DNA from: DASSQJ01 sp963726295
GTDB taxonomy: Bacteria > Actinomycetota > Actinomycetes > Actinomycetales > Dermatophilaceae
DNA: 64,000 nt
Direction of reading: 5' to 3'
Assembly: GCA_963726295.1 (NCBI GenBank)
Contig: CAVSBW010000012.1
Span: forward strand, 496,001 to 560,000
A program made the translations under genes and the position numbers. Below the pieces are notes generated by a model. That model saw nothing but the letters and a program-made list of their open reading frames with translations, was not told where the DNA came from and searched no databases. Positions 52,692 to 61,251 of this stretch are shown piece after piece; position 1 is the first letter of the stretch, and each line of letters starts with the position of its first letter.

Positions 52692-53411
52692 TCAGCGCAG
52701 CGAGACGGTCTCGGACTCGAAGACCCCGAACCAGAACGCGGTGGCCGCGTCGGTGTCGATGACCAGGTGTGGCGGGACGGGCCCGATCTGCTTCCCGGCG
52801 TTGAACACCCAGGTCGACCCGAGGGTGGCCCGCCACGACCCTCCCCGGGCCCAGGGCGCCTGGTGGATGTGCCCGGTGAGGACGATGTCAGGGCGGTGCT
52901 CCTCGATCCACGCGGCGAGGTCGTGGTCGGGGAACTCGCGGCGCCCGTCGACGCACAGCGGCGTGCCGGCCGGGGGCGAGTGGTAGACCCACACCCAGGT
53001 GGCCGGCCGGCCGTCGGCCGCCACGCTCAGCTGCGCGTCGACCTTCGCTCGTGCCATCGGTCCGTCCCACCAGGGGCTGACGGTGATGCGGACGCCGTCG
53101 AGGTCCCGCGTGGTCCCGTCGGTGAGGATCCGCGGGTGGTCGACGCGTCGCAGCCAGCCGGCGACCTGCTCGCCGTGCTCCCCGGGCCCGTCGAGGTCGT
53201 GGTTGCCCGACGAGACGGCCACCGTGGCGTGCTCCGCGAGCCGCTCCAGGTAGGTGGTGAGGACGACGGACTGGACCTCAACGGGCACCGGGTTGACGAC
53301 GTCCGCGAGGTCCCCGGCGAGGACGACGACGTCGACGTCCCGCGCAGCGTCGACGAGCCAGTCGTAGTGGGGCAGTCGGTAGTGCAGGTCCGACACCGAG
53401 AGGATCCGCAC
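52692..53411 (-). CDS. Calcineurin-type metallophosphoesterase
   Basis: The 239-residue protein has the full dimetal set of the family: D-x-H (SVSDLHYRLP), GD (VVLAGDLADV), GNHD (VSSGNHDLDG), a His in VYHSPPAG, and GHxH (LTGHIHQAP). Bacterial relatives include class III cyclic-nucleotide phosphodiesterases, but also many unrelated phosphoesterases. The identity as a cNMP phosphodiesterase is only suggested by the neighbouring cyclase and cNMP-binding genes. GTG start; 56 nt separate it from the upstream MBL gene, so they may be one transcript. Confidence 0.85.
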   Translation of the reverse strand: MRILSVSDLHYRLPHYDWLVDAARDVDVVVLAGDLADVVNPVPVEVQSVVLTTYLERLAEHATVAVSSGNHDLDGPGEHGEQVAGWLRRVDHPRILTDGTTRDLDGVRITVSPWWDGPMARAKVDAQLSVAADGRPATWVWVYHSPPAGTPLCVDGRREFPDHDLAAWIEEHRPDIVLTGHIHQAPWARGGSWRATLGSTWVFNAGKQIGPVPPHLVIDTDAATAFWFGVFESETVSLR

Positions 53412-53467
53412 CCGCCGAGTGTAGGGACGCGGTCGGGGCCGCCTCGGCACCGTCCGAGGGGCGGGCC

Positions 53468-54277
53468 TCAGGGCTCGAGGACCATGCCCTCGTGAGCCGT
53501 GACCACCTCGAGCCCGGTCTCGACGACGTCGGCCATCGTGTCGAGGGCGTCGTCGACACGATGCGGCCCGTGGTGGAACAGCACCACCTTCCGTGCCCCG
53601 ACGCGCTCGCCGAGGTGCACGGCGTCGTCGACGGTGGCGTGCCCGTAGTCGCGGGCCCGCGGCCGCTCCCACTCGAGGAACTGCGCGTCGTGGATGAGCA
53701 CGTCGACGCCCGCCAGGGCCTCGAGCAGGTCGTCGGAGACCCCGACCGCGGGGGCGTGGTCGGGGACGTATCCCACCCGGCGGCCGTCCTCCTCGAGCAC
53801 GTACCCGAACGTGCGTCCTCCCTTGTGCTCGACCTCAACCGCGGTCACCGCGAACCCCTCGTGCTGGGAGGCTCCCGCCTCCAGCGCGCCGAACGTCCAC
53901 TCGCCGATGAGCCCTTCCGGCTCGATGGGGAACGCCGGCGGGGCCATCTGCTGGGCCAGCAGGTCGCGCCCTGAACGACCGTCCTGAGCGGGCACGACGA
54001 GGGTGACCCGGGCGTCCGGGCGGTCGCCGGCCGGGAAGAAGGGCAGCCCCTGCACGTGGTCCCAGTGCAGGTGGCTGACGAGGATCGTCCCCCGGAACGG
54101 GCCGCCCCCGAACAGCCGGTTCCCGGCCCTCAGGCCGGTGCCGGCGTCGAGGAACAGTGTCGGCGTGTCGCCCCCCGCCGGGGTCACGGCGACGCAGGAC
54201 GTGTGCCCTCCGTACCGGACGAACTCGGGGCCTGGCGCGCACGTGGAGCCACGAACTCCGAGGAACGTCAGTCTCAT
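53468..54277 (-). CDS. MBL-fold metallohydrolase
   Basis: The 269-residue protein begins MRLTFLGVRGSTCAPGPEF and has the dinuclear metal motif SHLHWDHVQGLPFF (HxHxDH). It also has the bridging Asp in VGYVPDHAP and VLIHDAQF, and a late HHGPHRVDD. It resembles the RNase Z/PhnP-type branch of the MBL fold, which includes nucleic-acid and cyclic-phosphodiester hydrolases. It is divergent from the cyclase gene, with a 115-nt shared region that holds two perfect inverted repeats. A cyclic-nucleotide phosphodiesterase role is inference from position. Confidence 0.83.
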   Translation of the reverse strand: MRLTFLGVRGSTCAPGPEFVRYGGHTSCVAVTPAGGDTPTLFLDAGTGLRAGNRLFGGGPFRGTILVSHLHWDHVQGLPFFPAGDRPDARVTLVVPAQDGRSGRDLLAQQMAPPAFPIEPEGLIGEWTFGALEAGASQHEGFAVTAVEVEHKGGRTFGYVLEEDGRRVGYVPDHAPAVGVSDDLLEALAGVDVLIHDAQFLEWERPRARDYGHATVDDAVHLGERVGARKVVLFHHGPHRVDDALDTMADVVETGLEVVTAHEGMVLEP

Positions 54278-54326
54278 CCGGTGTCCTCGCGACTCTCCGT
54301 CGGGGTGGGAGCCGACGGCCCCGCAT

Positions 54327-54350
54327 GGCAGCAGGGATACTACTGCTGCC
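54327..54350. promoter_or_regulatory. Inverted repeat, candidate operator
   Basis: GGCAGCAG (54327-54334) and CTGCTGCC (54343-54350) form a perfect 8-bp inverted repeat with an 8-nt spacer that includes GGATACTA. It is centred in the divergent region between the MBL and cyclase genes. The spacer could contain a -10 box, so binding would control either gene. Confidence 0.45.
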
Positions 54351-54371
54351 AGGGCCCGCCCGCTGGGCCCT
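54351..54371. promoter_or_regulatory. Second inverted repeat, candidate operator or hairpin
   Basis: AGGGCCC (54351-54357) and GGGCCCT (54365-54371) are a perfect 7-bp inverted repeat with a 7-nt spacer, immediately beside the first repeat and 22 nt before the cyclase start. It could also form an RNA hairpin in the cyclase leader. Confidence 0.4.
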
Positions 54372-54392
54372 CGACGTACTGGAGTCGCCACC

Positions 54393-57300
54393 GTGACCGA
54401 CCTGCGGAGACACGTGCCGCCGGTCGCGCTGCGTTGGGACGAGGAGTGCCCGGGGTCGCTGGGCCGGGCCCTGGACGGAACGCTGGTCTTCGCCGACATC
54501 TCGGGCTTCACCGCCCTCACCGAGCGCCTCTCCCGTCGTGGCCGGATCGGGGCTGAGGAGATCGTCGAGACGCTGAACCGCGTCTTCTCCCCGATGCTGC
54601 GGATCAGCGCCGCCCGCGGCGGCGAGCTGCTCAAGTTCGGCGGCGACGCGCTCCTCTTCCTCTTCCGGGGTCCCCACCACCCCGGGCAGGCCTGCGACGC
54701 CGCCGTCGAGATGCGCGCCGCGCTGCGAGAGTCTGCGGCGGTGCCGACCTCGGTGGGCCGGCTCTCGCTGTCGATGTCCGTCGGGGTCCACTCCGGCGAG
54801 GTGCACCTCTTCCTCGTGGGCTCTCCCACCCGGGAGCTCCTCGTCCTGGGGCCCGGTGCCTCGGCCACCGCCGAGGCCGAGAAGCTCGCCGAGGCCGGCG
54901 AGGTGGTGGTCACCCCGGCAACCTCCGAGCGGCTCCCCCGGGGCTCGACCCGGCAGCGGGCCGACGGCGCGCTGCTCCTTCGCCGGCGTCACGCGCACCT
55001 GCCGGTGCCCGATGCCCCCGCACCGCCCCCCCGCGACCTGGCTCGCCTGGCCACGTTGTTCCCGCACGAGCTCGGCGAGCACCTCGCCTCCCGGGCTCCC
55101 GACCCCGAGCACCGCCTGGCGACGATCGCGTTCATCCGGTTCTCGGGCACGGACGAGATCCTCGCCGAGCGCGGGGTCGCGGAGCTCGGAGGGCGCCTCG
55201 ACCGGCTCGTCAGCGCGGTCGAGGACGCCCTGGCCCTCGAGGGGGTCACCCTCCTCGCGACCGACATCGACACCGACGGCGGCAAGTTCTTCCTCGGGTC
55301 CGGGGTCCCGTTCACGAGCGAGGACGACGAGGGCCGGATGGTGCGCGCCCTGCGTCACGTCGCCGAGGCCGAGCTGCCCTTCCCCGTGCAGCTCGGCGCC
55401 AACCGAGGGCACGTGTTCGCCGCGGAGGTCGGCATCGACGAGCGGGCGGCCTACTCGGCGATGGGCGACACCACGAACACGGCGGCCCGGATCATGTCGA
55501 AGGCGCCGCCGGGGACGCTGTATGTCCACCCGTCGGTGCTGGAGCACTCGAGGACGACCTTCCAGAGCACCCCGGCCGGCCCCTTCGAGATGAAGGGCAA
55601 GGCCGCCCCTGTGCTCGTGTACGAGGTCGGCCAGGAGACCGGCACGCGGGGGGCCGCCACCGAGGCCCGGCTACCGTTCCTCGGACGCGAGGTCCAGGTG
55701 GCGACGGTCACCTCGGCCCTCTCCCGGGCCCTGGCCGGTGAGGGTGGCGTCGTGCTCGTCGACGGTGCCACCGGCATGGGCAAGTCCCGGCTGGTCCACG
55801 AGGCCCTCGAGGGGGCGCCCGACGCCACGGTGGTCACCCTGCGCGGCGAGCCCTACGGGCTGACGAGCACCTACCGCGTGCTGCGCGATCCGCTCCGGTC
55901 ACTCCTGGGCATCGGGCGGGACACGCCCGAGCGGATGGGTGAGGTCCTCCGCGAGAGCCTGCGTGAGGTGGCGCCCTCGCTGCTGCCGTACGCACCGCTC
56001 GTCGCCGAGGTCGCCCAGGTCTCGGTGCCCTCGACCCCCGAGGTCGACCGCATCGACCCGGCGTTCCGTGCCGACCGGGTGGCCGACGTCGTCATCGACC
56101 TCGTCGGGCGTCTCGTCCACGGCCCGTTCGTGCTCGTCGTCGAGGAGGCGCACTGGGCCGACGGCGCGTCGGCCCATCTGCTGGAGCGCCTGTCGACCGC
56201 CACCGCCGGGCGCGAATGGGCCGTGGTCTGCGTCCGGCGGGGCGACGAGGGCGGCTTCCTGCCGGACAGCGCCACCCGGGTCACGCTCGACCCGCTGCCC
56301 GCCGAGGTTCTGGAGCAGCTGGTGATCGCGGCCACGGAAGGGGCCCCGCTGAGGCCCCACGAAGTGGCGTCGATCGTCGAGCGCGCCGACGGCAACCCCC
56401 TCTACGTCGAGGAGGTCACCCGGATGACGCGGGGCACCGGGTCGGTGGACCTGTTGCCGGAGTCGCTACAGGCGGCGATGAGCGCACAGATCGACCAGCT
56501 CCCCCCGGTGTCGCGCCGGGTGCTGCGGTACGCCGCCGTCCTGGGTCGCAGCTTCCGGCGTGAGGTCGTCGGTGCCACCCTGGCGGCCGACGGCCTCGAG
56601 GTCGACGCGGTGACCTACGACGACCTCAGCTCCTTCCTCGAGTGGGACGGTCAGCACCGCATCCAGTTCCGCAACAGCCTGGTGCGCGACGCGGCGTACG
56701 AGGGCCTCGCGTACCGGCTGCGCGGTCGTCTCCATCAGACCGCCGGCGAGGTCCTCGAGCGCCTGAGCACCGACCTGGACGCCGACTCGCCCACCCTCGC
56801 GCTCCACTTCTCGCGGTCCGGTGACGCCCCCCGGACGTGGAGGTACGCCCAGCTGGCCGGGCGGCTGGCCGAGCGCTCGTACGCCAACGCCGACGCCGCC
56901 CAGCTCCTCGAGTCGGCCCTCGAGGTGAGCCGCCGCGTCCCCGGGGTCGGGGATGCCGAGCGAGCCGGGTCGTGGACCCGCGTCGGGTCGCTGAAGGAGC
57001 TCGCGGGCATGTTCGAGGGCTCGGTCGAGGCATACCGTCGCGCCGAACGCCTGCTGCGCGACGACCCCCTGGCACTGGCCGAGGTCCTCCACCTGCGGGC
57101 CACGGTCCACACACGCACGGGCGCCCTCACGGCGGCGAGCCGGGCGGTCGGTCGGGCCCGGCGCCTGCTGGACGGCGTCGACGGCGACGGGCGGCGAACC
57201 GTGGTGCGCCTCGACGGCCTCACGGCCCGGATCCGCGTGGAGCAGGAGCGTCTCGGGGACGCGCTGGTCTGGTCGGAGCGGGCCGCCGAGGGTGCCCGCG

Positions 57301-58187
57301 CGACGGGTGACTCGGAGAGTCTGGTGCTCGCCCTGGTCCACCTCGACACGGTCGAGATGGTCATGGGTGTCCCGGGGCTGGGCGCCCGGCACCTCGAGGC
57401 CCTCGACATCTGCGTCAAGGAAGGTCTCCGGCCGCTCGAGGAGATCGTGCGCGGGAACCTCGGCACGCTCGCGTACTTCGCGGGCCGGTGGACCCAGGCC
57501 GCCCAGTGGTACACCACCGCACGGGAGGTCGCCCTCGAGGTGGGCAAGGATTTCGGCGCCGCCGAGACCGGCGTCAACCTCGCCGAGCTCCTCATCAACC
57601 AGGGGCGGCTGTCCGACGCCGAGGCCGTGCTCACCGACTCTCTGCGTGTGCTGCGGGCATCGGGAGCGGCATGGTTCATCGGGGTCGGCGAGGTGCAGAT
57701 GGCCCGCGTGCTCCTCCTCCGGGGAGACCATCTCGCCGCCGCCGAGCTGGGCGCCGCCACGGCCCGCCGGCTGCTCGCGCTCGACAAGGCGACGAGCGCG
57801 CTCGAGGCCTCGCTCGTGCAGGCCGACGCCCTCATCCGCGAGGGACGACCCGAGCAGGCCCTGGCGACCATCGACGCGGCGGAGCGAGCCGCCAGCGACG
57901 AGGCGGCCTCGGCGCTCCCCCGGATCTGCCTGCAGCGGTCCCGGGCCCTGCTGGCTCTCGCGCGGTTCGCGGAGGCGGAGGAGCTGGTCAGCACCGGGCT
58001 GCTGGCCGCCCGCGAGACGCGCGTCCCCTACGACGAGGCCCTGCTCCTGCGGGTGCTCAGCCGGGTGCGCCGGCACGAGGGGGACGCCGAGGGCGCTGCC
58101 CGTGCCTGGGACGAGGCCGAGCAGATCCTCGACTCGTTGGGGGCACGGGCGATCGTCTACAGCGGTAGTGGGGACCCGGCCGACTAG
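54393..58187 (+). CDS. Tandem class III cyclase - AAA ATPase - TPR protein (soluble adenylyl cyclase-like)
   Basis: The 1264-residue protein has two cyclase homology domains (CHD1 about residues 28-185, CHD2 about 240-415), an AAA/STAND ATPase (about 425-720; Walker A DGATGMGKS ending at residue 465, FVLVVEEAHWADG), and TPR-type helices to the end. CHD1 keeps both metal Asp residues (D35 in FADISGF, D85 in KFGGD) and K81. It lacks the catalytic Asn/Arg, replaced by S157/E161. CHD2 lacks the first Asp (R249) but has N362/R366 in MGDTTNTAARIM. One composite active site is therefore expected, as in mammalian sAC. CHD2 base-selecting positions (D291, S355) are atypical. GTG start; GGAG 8 nt upstream. 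Confidence 0.9.
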   Translation: MTDLRRHVPPVALRWDEECPGSLGRALDGTLVFADISGFTALTERLSRRGRIGAEEIVETLNRVFSPMLRISAARGGELLKFGGDALLFLFRGPHHPGQACDAAVEMRAALRESAAVPTSVGRLSLSMSVGVHSGEVHLFLVGSPTRELLVLGPGASATAEAEKLAEAGEVVVTPATSERLPRGSTRQRADGALLLRRRHAHLPVPDAPAPPPRDLARLATLFPHELGEHLASRAPDPEHRLATIAFIRFSGTDEILAERGVAELGGRLDRLVSAVEDALALEGVTLLATDIDTDGGKFFLGSGVPFTSEDDEGRMVRALRHVAEAELPFPVQLGANRGHVFAAEVGIDERAAYSAMGDTTNTAARIMSKAPPGTLYVHPSVLEHSRTTFQSTPAGPFEMKGKAAPVLVYEVGQETGTRGAATEARLPFLGREVQVATVTSALSRALAGEGGVVLVDGATGMGKSRLVHEALEGAPDATVVTLRGEPYGLTSTYRVLRDPLRSLLGIGRDTPERMGEVLRESLREVAPSLLPYAPLVAEVAQVSVPSTPEVDRIDPAFRADRVADVVIDLVGRLVHGPFVLVVEEAHWADGASAHLLERLSTATAGREWAVVCVRRGDEGGFLPDSATRVTLDPLPAEVLEQLVIAATEGAPLRPHEVASIVERADGNPLYVEEVTRMTRGTGSVDLLPESLQAAMSAQIDQLPPVSRRVLRYAAVLGRSFRREVVGATLAADGLEVDAVTYDDLSSFLEWDGQHRIQFRNSLVRDAAYEGLAYRLRGRLHQTAGEVLERLSTDLDADSPTLALHFSRSGDAPRTWRYAQLAGRLAERSYANADAAQLLESALEVSRRVPGVGDAERAGSWTRVGSLKELAGMFEGSVEAYRRAERLLRDDPLALAEVLHLRATVHTRTGALTAASRAVGRARRLLDGVDGDGRRTVVRLDGLTARIRVEQERLGDALVWSERAAEGARATGDSESLVLALVHLDTVEMVMGVPGLGARHLEALDICVKEGLRPLEEIVRGNLGTLAYFAGRWTQAAQWYTTAREVALEVGKDFGAAETGVNLAELLINQGRLSDAEAVLTDSLRVLRASGAAWFIGVGEVQMARVLLLRGDHLAAAELGAATARRLLALDKATSALEASLVQADALIREGRPEQALATIDAAERAASDEAASALPRICLQRSRALLALARFAEAEELVSTGLLAARETRVPYDEALLLRVLSRVRRHEGDAEGAARAWDEAEQILDSLGARAIVYSGSGDPAD

Positions 58188-58212
58188 GTCGACCGTCGTC
58201 CGGGCGACCGGC

Positions 58213-58240
58213 CCGGGAGGTCGGTCGCCCGACCTCCCGG
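58213..58240. terminator. Bidirectional terminator hairpin
   Basis: A perfect 12-bp stem (58213-58224 with 58229-58240) closes a 4-nt loop TCGC. It lies between the convergent stops of the cyclase gene and the secreted-protein gene, so it can end both messages. Confidence 0.7.
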
Positions 58241-58250
58241 ATCGATCCGC

Positions 58251-59654
58251 CTAGTGACGCATCGTCGCGTCACCGACGACGTAGACCCGGTCGTGCGAGA
58301 ACACCTCACGACTGCTGGACGTCGTCTTCGGCTGCGCCTCCCGGTAGAGGACGCAGGCGAACTGCATGCCGTCGTAGGAGGACTGGTCGGTCACGCCGGC
58401 CGGCCAGGGATCGGTCGGCGCCTTGGTGACGCCCTTGAACGTCCCGTCGGCGGCGTAGAGCGACACCGGGCACCACTGCAGCGTCCGCAGGGGGTCTCCC
58501 ACCTCGTAGTCGATCTTGAGGTCCTGGAGGGCGGTCGTGGGCTGGCCGGAGTTCTCCGCGAGCGTCCACGTGAGGTCCCAGATGAACTGGGCCGTCGTCT
58601 GGGTGTCGAGGGGCTTGAGGAACTGCGCCAGCCCGGGGTCGGTGCTCAGCGAGTAGGGGACCACCTGGCAGGCGGTGCCGTCCGCGTTGGTGGCGAGCCG
58701 GTGGACCTGCACCTGGGGCGAGCCGTCGGAGCTCGCCGAGATCTGCCGGGTGGAGTCGCCGCAGGCCAGCGTGCCGTCGACGATCTCGATGATCGACGCG
58801 TTCGGCGTCGACAGCGGCACCGGGCTCACGGCGCCGTCCGAGCCGCCCTCGAGGGAGAACTGGCCGTTGAGCGGGACGATGGTGATCGTGTCGAACACGA
58901 CGCCGTCGTCGGTGCCGGCCCAGGACGGCATGCTGATGTCCCAGCGGCAGTTGTCGTTGGTGCCGTTGTCCGACCCGGAGTCGGCCGACAGGTTGCACGT
59001 CGTGGTCTGGACGGAGGCTGCGGGCACGCCGCTCGGCAGGGGCACCGGCGTGGACGAGCCACTGAGCAGGCGGAACCAGTGCGGGTTCTGGCCGTCCAAG
59101 GTGGTGGTCGCGAGCAGCTGGGCGTCCTGCTTCAGCTCGACGTCGAGGGACGCCGACGACGCGACCGGGCCGGTCGTCCCGAGCGTGCTCGGGACGGCGT
59201 TGCCGAGCTGGATCTGCAGGCTCTCGCTGGGCGTGTTCACCTGGTAGCACGACGTCCCGCTCTTCTTCTCCTTGACCCCGATGGAGTTGCTGGAGAAGGA
59301 GGCCAGTGAGGCCGAGTACGAGGGCTTGTTGGCCGTGGCGTTGGTGCTCCCGGAGAAGCTGACGAACCTGTCGTTCACTGCGCCCTGGTTCATCCCGCAC
59401 GCATCGGCCTCGGCGAGGGTCTGGACGCCCAGCGGACCGGAGGAGTTGTTGAGCGTGATGGCGGGCGCCGCCGTGTCGATAGCGATCCAGCTGGAGCTGT
59501 ACGAGGGGGTGCTGACCGCAGCCGCGGGCTGTGCGTCCTGCTCGGCCGGCCGTGGTAGGTGAGCGACGCTGAGACCGACCGCCAGCGCGCCGACGGCGAG
59601 GGCCGAGATGAGGGCAGCACCAGTGCGCTGCCGTGGGACATCGTTCGAGGACAT
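58251..59654 (-). CDS. Secreted hypothetical protein
   Basis: I recognise no family. The 467-residue product has a signal peptide (about residues 12-31, ALISALAVGALAVGLSVAHL), then a Ser/Thr/Asn-rich mature region with low charge and few Lys. Eight or so Cys residues occur in the mature part (for example ACGMNQ, TSCYQ, TTCNLS, NCRWD, TLACGD, FACVLY), which suggests disulfide bonds outside the cell. Composition suggests a beta-rich extracellular protein. AGGGAAGG lies about 7 nt before the ATG. It converges on the cyclase gene. No partner is apparent. Confidence 0.75.
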   Translation of the reverse strand: MSSNDVPRQRTGAALISALAVGALAVGLSVAHLPRPAEQDAQPAAAVSTPSYSSSWIAIDTAAPAITLNNSSGPLGVQTLAEADACGMNQGAVNDRFVSFSGSTNATANKPSYSASLASFSSNSIGVKEKKSGTSCYQVNTPSESLQIQLGNAVPSTLGTTGPVASSASLDVELKQDAQLLATTTLDGQNPHWFRLLSGSSTPVPLPSGVPAASVQTTTCNLSADSGSDNGTNDNCRWDISMPSWAGTDDGVVFDTITIVPLNGQFSLEGGSDGAVSPVPLSTPNASIIEIVDGTLACGDSTRQISASSDGSPQVQVHRLATNADGTACQVVPYSLSTDPGLAQFLKPLDTQTTAQFIWDLTWTLAENSGQPTTALQDLKIDYEVGDPLRTLQWCPVSLYAADGTFKGVTKAPTDPWPAGVTDQSSYDGMQFACVLYREAQPKTTSSSREVFSHDRVYVVGDATMRH

Positions 59655-59732
59655 GCCAAAGCCTTCCCTGCAACACGTCGGCCGTGACACCCCACCAACG
59701 GTCTGCGGTGGGCTCGGCACGGACCCGCCGGG

Positions 59733-59760
59733 ACCGTGGCGTCCCGGAACCCCCCACGGT
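59733..59760 (-). promoter_or_regulatory. Inverted repeat upstream of the secreted protein gene
   Basis: ACCGTGG (59733-59739) and CCACGGT (59754-59760) are perfect 7-bp inverted arms with a 14-nt loop, about 80 nt before the ATG. It may be an operator or the FUSC-gene terminator. Confidence 0.3.
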
Positions 59761-59837
59761 ATTGGGGAACGCAGACGTCCACCATCGCCCGATCGGGCCA
59801 TACGGGGCGCCACGACCGCGGTCACGACCTCACCGGG

Positions 59838-61205
59838 TCAGTCGGACTCCGACGGGGGGCCGGTCCGGGGTGCCGCCTCGGGTCTTCCCCGGTCAGTGGG
59901 GTCGCCGGGCGGCGTGCGGTCAGCCGCGTGACCGTCGGCCCCGATCGCCTGACGCACCCGCCGGCCGGCCACGGGGACCTGCTGCTGAAGCTGCTTGACG
60001 GCGGGGACGGCCTCCGCGATCGGCATGCGCAGCGGGCCGGTGTCGGTGGGCACCGACGCGCCGGGGTGGCCCCGGCGGACCTCGGTGGCCAGTCGCTGCG
60101 CCTCGAGCACGAGCGCTCCGTAGGCGGGCCAGGCGTGCGGGTCGCGCAGGGTGGTGTCGCGCACCTGCGCGCCCAGGTCTCCCAGGGCCGACTCGACGGC
60201 GTCGAGGTGGGCGGCGACCTCGCGCTCAGCCTCGGCCCGGTGGATGCCGAAGCGGGCCCCCGCCGCAGCGAGGTGGTCGAGGACACCGGCGTAGTCCTCG
60301 AGCCAGCCCGCGGACGGCGCCGACTGCCACTGCGCCTCGTCGGCCGAGTCGGCAAGCGTCCGGGCGATCCCGGCCACCGGCCACTGGCTGCGCTGCACCG
60401 CCCGGACGGTGGCCGCGTAGCCGTCCCAGTCGACGCGGGCCGGGCGGAGCCGGTGACGGGGGTTGAAGCGGGTGCTCTCGCGCCCGGTGGCGATCGCCTC
60501 GAGCACGGCCGGCACCGCCTCCCCGATGCGCGTCGCGCGGTCGTGCCACTCTCGGGCGGTGTCACCGTCCCAGCCGGCGCGGACGCCCTCGGCCATGTCG
60601 GTGAGCAGTCCGCGCACGCGCTCGGTGAGGTCGGTGACCGCCCGGCGGGGCTCGGTGAGGTGCATCGGAGCGAGCACGACGGCATTGACCGCCACGCCCA
60701 CCACACCGCCGAGCACCGTTTCGACGATCGTCAGGTAGGTGAAGTCGACGTCGTCCCACTTCACCGTGATGAGCGAGAGCAGCACCATGACCGGCACCTG
60801 GATGCCGTGGTCACCGAGCCGGTCCCAGCGACCGATGAGCAGCGCGAGCAGCATGACGAGGCTCACCGACCACCACGTCACGCCGACGTAGGTGCCGACC
60901 ACCCAGGCGACGCTCATGCCGACGACGACGGCTGCGACCCGCTCCACGCTCTGCCACATCGACCGGACGATGGTCTTGTCGACGACGAGCAGCGCCGCGA
61001 GGGGCGCGTAGAACGGCGTCGGGCTGTCCATGACACGCACCGCCAGCTGCCAGGCGATGACCGCGGCCGCGGCCGCCTTGACGAGCAGCAGCGCGTCGGT
61101 TCGCTCCGGCCCGGGAGCCCGGACCGCCGCCCTGGCGTTCGTGGACCACTCGCGCAGGGTCGCCCGCACTCCGCGGCGCCCTGGTGTCGGGGCCGTCCGC
61201 ACCAT
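59838..61205 (-). CDS. FUSC/aromatic acid exporter family protein
   Basis: The 455-residue protein has about six N-terminal TM helices (residues 38-195), with DSPTPFYAPLAALLVVDKTIVRSM, RVAAVVVGMSVAWVVG and TIVETVLGGVVGVAVNAVVL. A large cytoplasmic helical domain follows. This is the FUSC/ArAE layout of bacterial aromatic-acid or stress exporters. The substrate is unknown. The C-terminal tail (about residues 425-455) is Pro/Arg-rich and low in complexity. It is a single gene between the secreted orphan and the fatty-acid block. Confidence 0.85.
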   Translation of the reverse strand: MVRTAPTPGRRGVRATLREWSTNARAAVRAPGPERTDALLLVKAAAAAVIAWQLAVRVMDSPTPFYAPLAALLVVDKTIVRSMWQSVERVAAVVVGMSVAWVVGTYVGVTWWSVSLVMLLALLIGRWDRLGDHGIQVPVMVLLSLITVKWDDVDFTYLTIVETVLGGVVGVAVNAVVLAPMHLTEPRRAVTDLTERVRGLLTDMAEGVRAGWDGDTAREWHDRATRIGEAVPAVLEAIATGRESTRFNPRHRLRPARVDWDGYAATVRAVQRSQWPVAGIARTLADSADEAQWQSAPSAGWLEDYAGVLDHLAAAGARFGIHRAEAEREVAAHLDAVESALGDLGAQVRDTTLRDPHAWPAYGALVLEAQRLATEVRRGHPGASVPTDTGPLRMPIAEAVPAVKQLQQQVPVAGRRVRQAIGADGHAADRTPPGDPTDRGRPEAAPRTGPPSESD

Positions 61206-61251
61206 GGCGCTGACGATAGACCCCCCGGGGCGGCGACGGGGCCGACCGCGA

